Assembly (NCBI GenBank): GCA_002366615.1
Contig: DFBL01000041.1
Coordinates: 1 to 7,380, forward strand
Length of the DNA: 7,380 nucleotides
Reading direction: 5' to 3'
Source of the DNA: Candidatus Dojkabacteria bacterium UBA3081
GTDB taxonomy: Bacteria > Patescibacteriota > Dojkabacteria > SC72
Position numbers and translations under genes: made by a program. Positions within the stretch are counted from its first letter, which is position 1. The number at the start of each line of letters is the position of its first letter. This document shows positions 5,946 to 7,380 of this stretch, piece by piece. The notes beneath the pieces were generated by a model that was not told the DNA's origin, made no database searches, and saw nothing but the letters and a program-made list of their open reading frames with translations.

Positions 5946-5966
5946 TGTGGATTAACTTGTGGGTAA
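5946..5966 (-). promoter_or_regulatory. Pair of DnaA boxes after the dnaA stop
   Basis: TGTGGATTA (5946-5954) and TGTGGGTAA (5958-5966) each match TGTGGATAA in 8 of 9 bases and start 12 bases apart. A weaker facing site, TCTTCCACA (5998-6006, 7/9), makes a 7-base inverted repeat CTGTGGA/TCCACAG (5945-5951 with 6001-6007) with the first box. Confidence 0.65.
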
Positions 5967-6011
5967 CCTTGGGATATGTATTGGAGAACTACCTAGCTCT
6001 TCCACAGTAAG

Positions 6012-6052
6012 AAATATTGTTAAATAAACAGAAGCTTTTACTAACAATATTT
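6012..6052. repeat. 11-base perfect inverted repeat in oriC
   Basis: AAATATTGTTA (6012-6022) and TAACAATATTT (6042-6052) are exact reverse complements separated by 19 bases. Each arm has a single G or C, so as an RNA hairpin it would be weak, and it lacks the T-run of a terminator. It more likely marks a protein-binding dyad or a cruciform-prone site. It contains the same ATTGTTA core as the repeat at 4325-4351. Confidence 0.5.
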
Positions 6053-6065
6053 AATGATCTCTTAT

Positions 6066-6105
6066 TAATACACATATATACACAATTTAATTAAAGATAT
6101 ACACA
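6066..6105 (+). promoter_or_regulatory. Helically phased ACACA boxes with 21-base repeat
   Basis: Three 8/9 matches to TTATNCACA end at 6074 (TAATACACA), 6084 (ATATACACA) and 6105 (ATATACACA). The offsets are 10 and 21 bases, about one and two helical turns, so all face the same side. The last two belong to a 21-base-period repeat, ATATACACAA followed by T/C and TTAATTAA, with one mismatch over 19 bases (6076-6094 and 6097-6115). They could be low-affinity DnaA sites that fill cooperatively. Confidence 0.5.
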
Positions 6106-6167
6106 ACTTAATTAATTAGTAGATACTGTATATACATAAAGTATATTCAATGAATTTCTAATACTCT

Positions 6168-6188
6168 TTATCAACAGGGTTATCTACA
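6168..6188 (+). promoter_or_regulatory. Pair of DnaA boxes upstream of the trio tract
   Basis: TTATCAACA (6168-6176) and TTATCTACA (6180-6188) each match TTATCCACA in 8 of 9 bases, differing only at position 6, in the same orientation and 12 bases apart. This is the same spacing as the pair at 5946-5966. Weaker sites TTATCAACT (6236-6244) and TTTTCCATA (6244-6252), both 7/9, continue toward the CTA tract. Confidence 0.6.
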
Positions 6189-6253
6189 TACAAAAAAGGT
6201 GAAGGATTTGTGTAAAGAAAAGGAAAAGAATACAGTTATCAACTTTTCCATAT

Positions 6254-6274
6254 ATACTACTACTATGATTACTA
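6254..6274 (+). promoter_or_regulatory. DnaA-trio-like tract (unwinding element)
   Basis: In register the triplets read ATA CTA CTA CTA TGA TTA CTA. Five of the last six are C/T-TA, equivalent to 3'-(G/A)AT-5' repeats on the other strand, which is the DnaA-trio motif. The tract follows the weak box at 6244-6252 and is followed by AT-rich DNA (6274-6295). The family role is to guide DnaA onto single strands during melting. Confidence 0.6.
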
Positions 6275-6292
6275 AATATATAAAATTATTAA

Positions 6293-6323
6293 AAAGTAGA
6301 AAAGTAGAGCAATATTAAGTAGA
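6293..6323 (+). repeat. AAGTAGA short direct repeats
   Basis: AAAGTAGA occurs twice in tandem (6293-6300 and 6301-6308), and AAGTAGA recurs at 6317-6323, about 50 bases before dnaN. The repeats are not in triplet register and match no known box. Meaning unknown; chance is possible in such AT-rich DNA. Confidence 0.35.
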
Positions 6324-6370
6324 ATGTATTAGATAGAACTGCCCAATAGTTAATATTATCTAAAATTAAA

Positions 6371-7380
6371 ATGAAATTTTCTTGTAATCAAGATACCTTT
6401 TCAAAATACTTAAATATAATAAGTAGAGTAGTTAGTAATAAACCAGGTTTACCAATACTTAACAATGTTAAGTTTGAAACTAGCAAAGGTAAACTAATTA
6501 TCACAGCTACTGATTTAGAAATAGGTATAAACACATGGATAGGGGCTGATATTAAATCAGAGGGTACTGTAACTGTTCCAGCAAAGGAATTAACTGAGTT
6601 TGTTAACTCTATTCCTACAGATGCTATTGATGCTACTTTAGACAATCAGGTATTTAATATCTCGGGAACAAATAACTCTGCTAATTTCAATACAATGCCT
6701 GCTGATGATTTTCCATCTGTAGTTACAATTGACAAAGAGAAACCTCTTTTTAAGATATCTAAAGAAGAAATTACAAAGGCTGTAAATAGAGTAGCCTTTG
6801 CCTCTGCAACTGATGATATTAAACCTGTTTTAACAGGAGTGTTACTAGAAATAACGGGAGAGAGTATTTCATTTGTAGGAACTGATGGATTAAGACTATC
6901 CAGGCAGATAGTTAAGTTAGATTCTAGTTCTGAAAAAGATCAAAATATATTAGTTCCTGTTAAAGCTCTACTTGAATTAGCACACATTGTAAGTGAAATA
7001 GATGAGGATGATCTAATAGAGGTATATTTAATTGAGGATAGGAATCAGATTCTGTTTAGATACAGTGATATAGATCTTGTATCAAGATTAATTGATGGAG
7101 AATTTCCTGAGTATAGACAAATAATTCCAACTGGATATAAGACTATTTCTAAAGTATCTAGGAGTAAATTTTTGAATTCCTTAAAGATTACAAACATTAT
7201 CGCTAGGAGTGTATTAGGTAATAAATTGATATTAGATATAGAGCCTAAGCTAAATAAAATAACTCTTTCAGCAACACAAACGGATTTAGGTAGTAACAAG
7301 AGTACCTTCGAGGGAAATATAGATGGAGACCCTCTAAAGATAGCTTTTAGTTCTAGATTACTATCTGATATTTTAAATCA
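6371..7380 (+). CDS. dnaN: DNA polymerase III beta subunit (sliding clamp), 3' end missing
   Basis: The frame is open from the ATG at 6371 to the window edge: 336 residues of a family that is usually 365-380. It begins MKFSCNQDTFSKYLNIISRV, with the typical SNKPGLPILNNV and TATDLEIGI of domain 1. VGTDGLRLSR (169-178) is typical of domain 2. RLIDGEFPEYRQIIP (239-253) is the strongest family signature, at the junction to domain 3. IAFSSRLLSDIL near the edge is the usual start of the last block. Role: a ring-shaped dimer that tethers DNA polymerase III and other repair and replication proteins to DNA. It follows dnaA and oriC on the same strand. The ATG is preceded by TCTAAAATTAAA with no Shine-Dalgarno sequence. 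A TAATAT at 6351-6356 would give a nearly leaderless mRNA, but no -35 supports it. Confidence 0.97.
   Translation, partial: MKFSCNQDTFSKYLNIISRVVSNKPGLPILNNVKFETSKGKLIITATDLEIGINTWIGADIKSEGTVTVPAKELTEFVNSIPTDAIDATLDNQVFNISGTNNSANFNTMPADDFPSVVTIDKEKPLFKISKEEITKAVNRVAFASATDDIKPVLTGVLLEITGESISFVGTDGLRLSRQIVKLDSSSEKDQNILVPVKALLELAHIVSEIDEDDLIEVYLIEDRNQILFRYSDIDLVSRLIDGEFPEYRQIIPTGYKTISKVSRSKFLNSLKITNIIARSVLGNKLILDIEPKLNKITLSATQTDLGSNKSTFEGNIDGDPLKIAFSSRLLSDILN

Larger units (their letters stand above)
5944..6370. other. Putative replication origin (oriC) between dnaA and dnaN
   Basis: 427 bases without a credible gene. In order it holds two minus-oriented near-consensus DnaA boxes at once after the dnaA stop, an 11-base inverted repeat, three ACACA-ended boxes on a helical repeat, two plus-oriented boxes 12 bases apart, two weak boxes, a CTA-triplet tract, and then an extremely AT-rich segment (about 6274-6295). 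Boxes, then a DnaA-trio tract, then AT-rich DNA is the arrangement of the basal unwinding system described in Bacillus subtilis. The dnaA-dnaN position is the most common bacterial origin site. No DnaA box here is a perfect match to TTATCCACA; the perfect one lies upstream of dnaA. Confidence 0.85.

Noticed and set aside
6329..6356. dnaN promoter with TTAGAT and TAATAT
   Set aside because: The -35 match is poor, and TAATAT-like strings are common in this AT-rich stretch.
6388..6645. Minus-strand open frame of 85 codons
   Set aside because: It lies wholly inside dnaN in the opposite frame, with low-complexity hydrophobic translation and no family motif; the same applies to 7045-7299.
1..7380. 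Recoded TGA, CRISPR array, insertion sequence or prophage
   Set aside because: All genes read through with the standard code and without in-frame TGA; no spaced repeats, transposase motifs or terminal repeats were seen.

Overview
The window is the chromosomal replication-origin neighbourhood of an AT-rich bacterium. The order is jag-yidC-yidD-rnpA-rpmH (leftward), then dnaA - putative oriC - dnaN (rightward). Several features point to the Candidate Phyla Radiation (Patescibacteria). These are a baseplate-J-like, membrane-anchored type of protein at the left edge, a short YidC without a large periplasmic domain, start codons with no clear Shine-Dalgarno sequence, an extended L34, and an RnpA with RHR in place of RNR. 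The lineage assignment is inference. Stop codons seen are five TAA and three TAG with no in-frame TGA, so there is no sign of the TGA-to-Gly code of Gracilibacteria and Absconditabacteria.

Layout. Positions 1-1104 hold the 3' part of a baseplate-J-like gene. Positions 1148-1311 hold two abutting tRNA genes, Arg(TCT) and Ser(GGA). Positions 1364-1936 encode an unidentified membrane protein with about six helices. Positions 2003-4197 hold the compact minus-strand operon rpmH-rnpA-yidD-yidC-jag, which links L34, RNase P protein and membrane insertion. Positions 4198-4473 are the divergent control region between rpmH and dnaA. It has a -10 element for each direction, one perfect DnaA box, two inverted repeats and an unusually GC-rich imperfect hairpin in the dnaA leader. 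Positions 4474-5943 are dnaA. Positions 5944-6370 are an intergenic stretch that reads as oriC, and dnaN runs from 6371 off the right edge.

Functional picture. DnaA would bind box clusters in 5946-6188 and load onto a CTA-repeat tract (DnaA-trio-like) at 6254-6274, next to a very AT-rich stretch where DNA would open. DnaN is the sliding clamp used by the replisome assembled there. The perfect DnaA box just upstream of the dnaA -10 suggests that DnaA controls its own transcription.

I see no wholly new system, mobile element or CRISPR array. The less expected signals are in the non-coding DNA around dnaA: paired inverted ATTGTTA motifs on both sides of the gene, helically phased ATATACACA boxes, the DnaA-trio-like tract and the dnaA leader hairpin.
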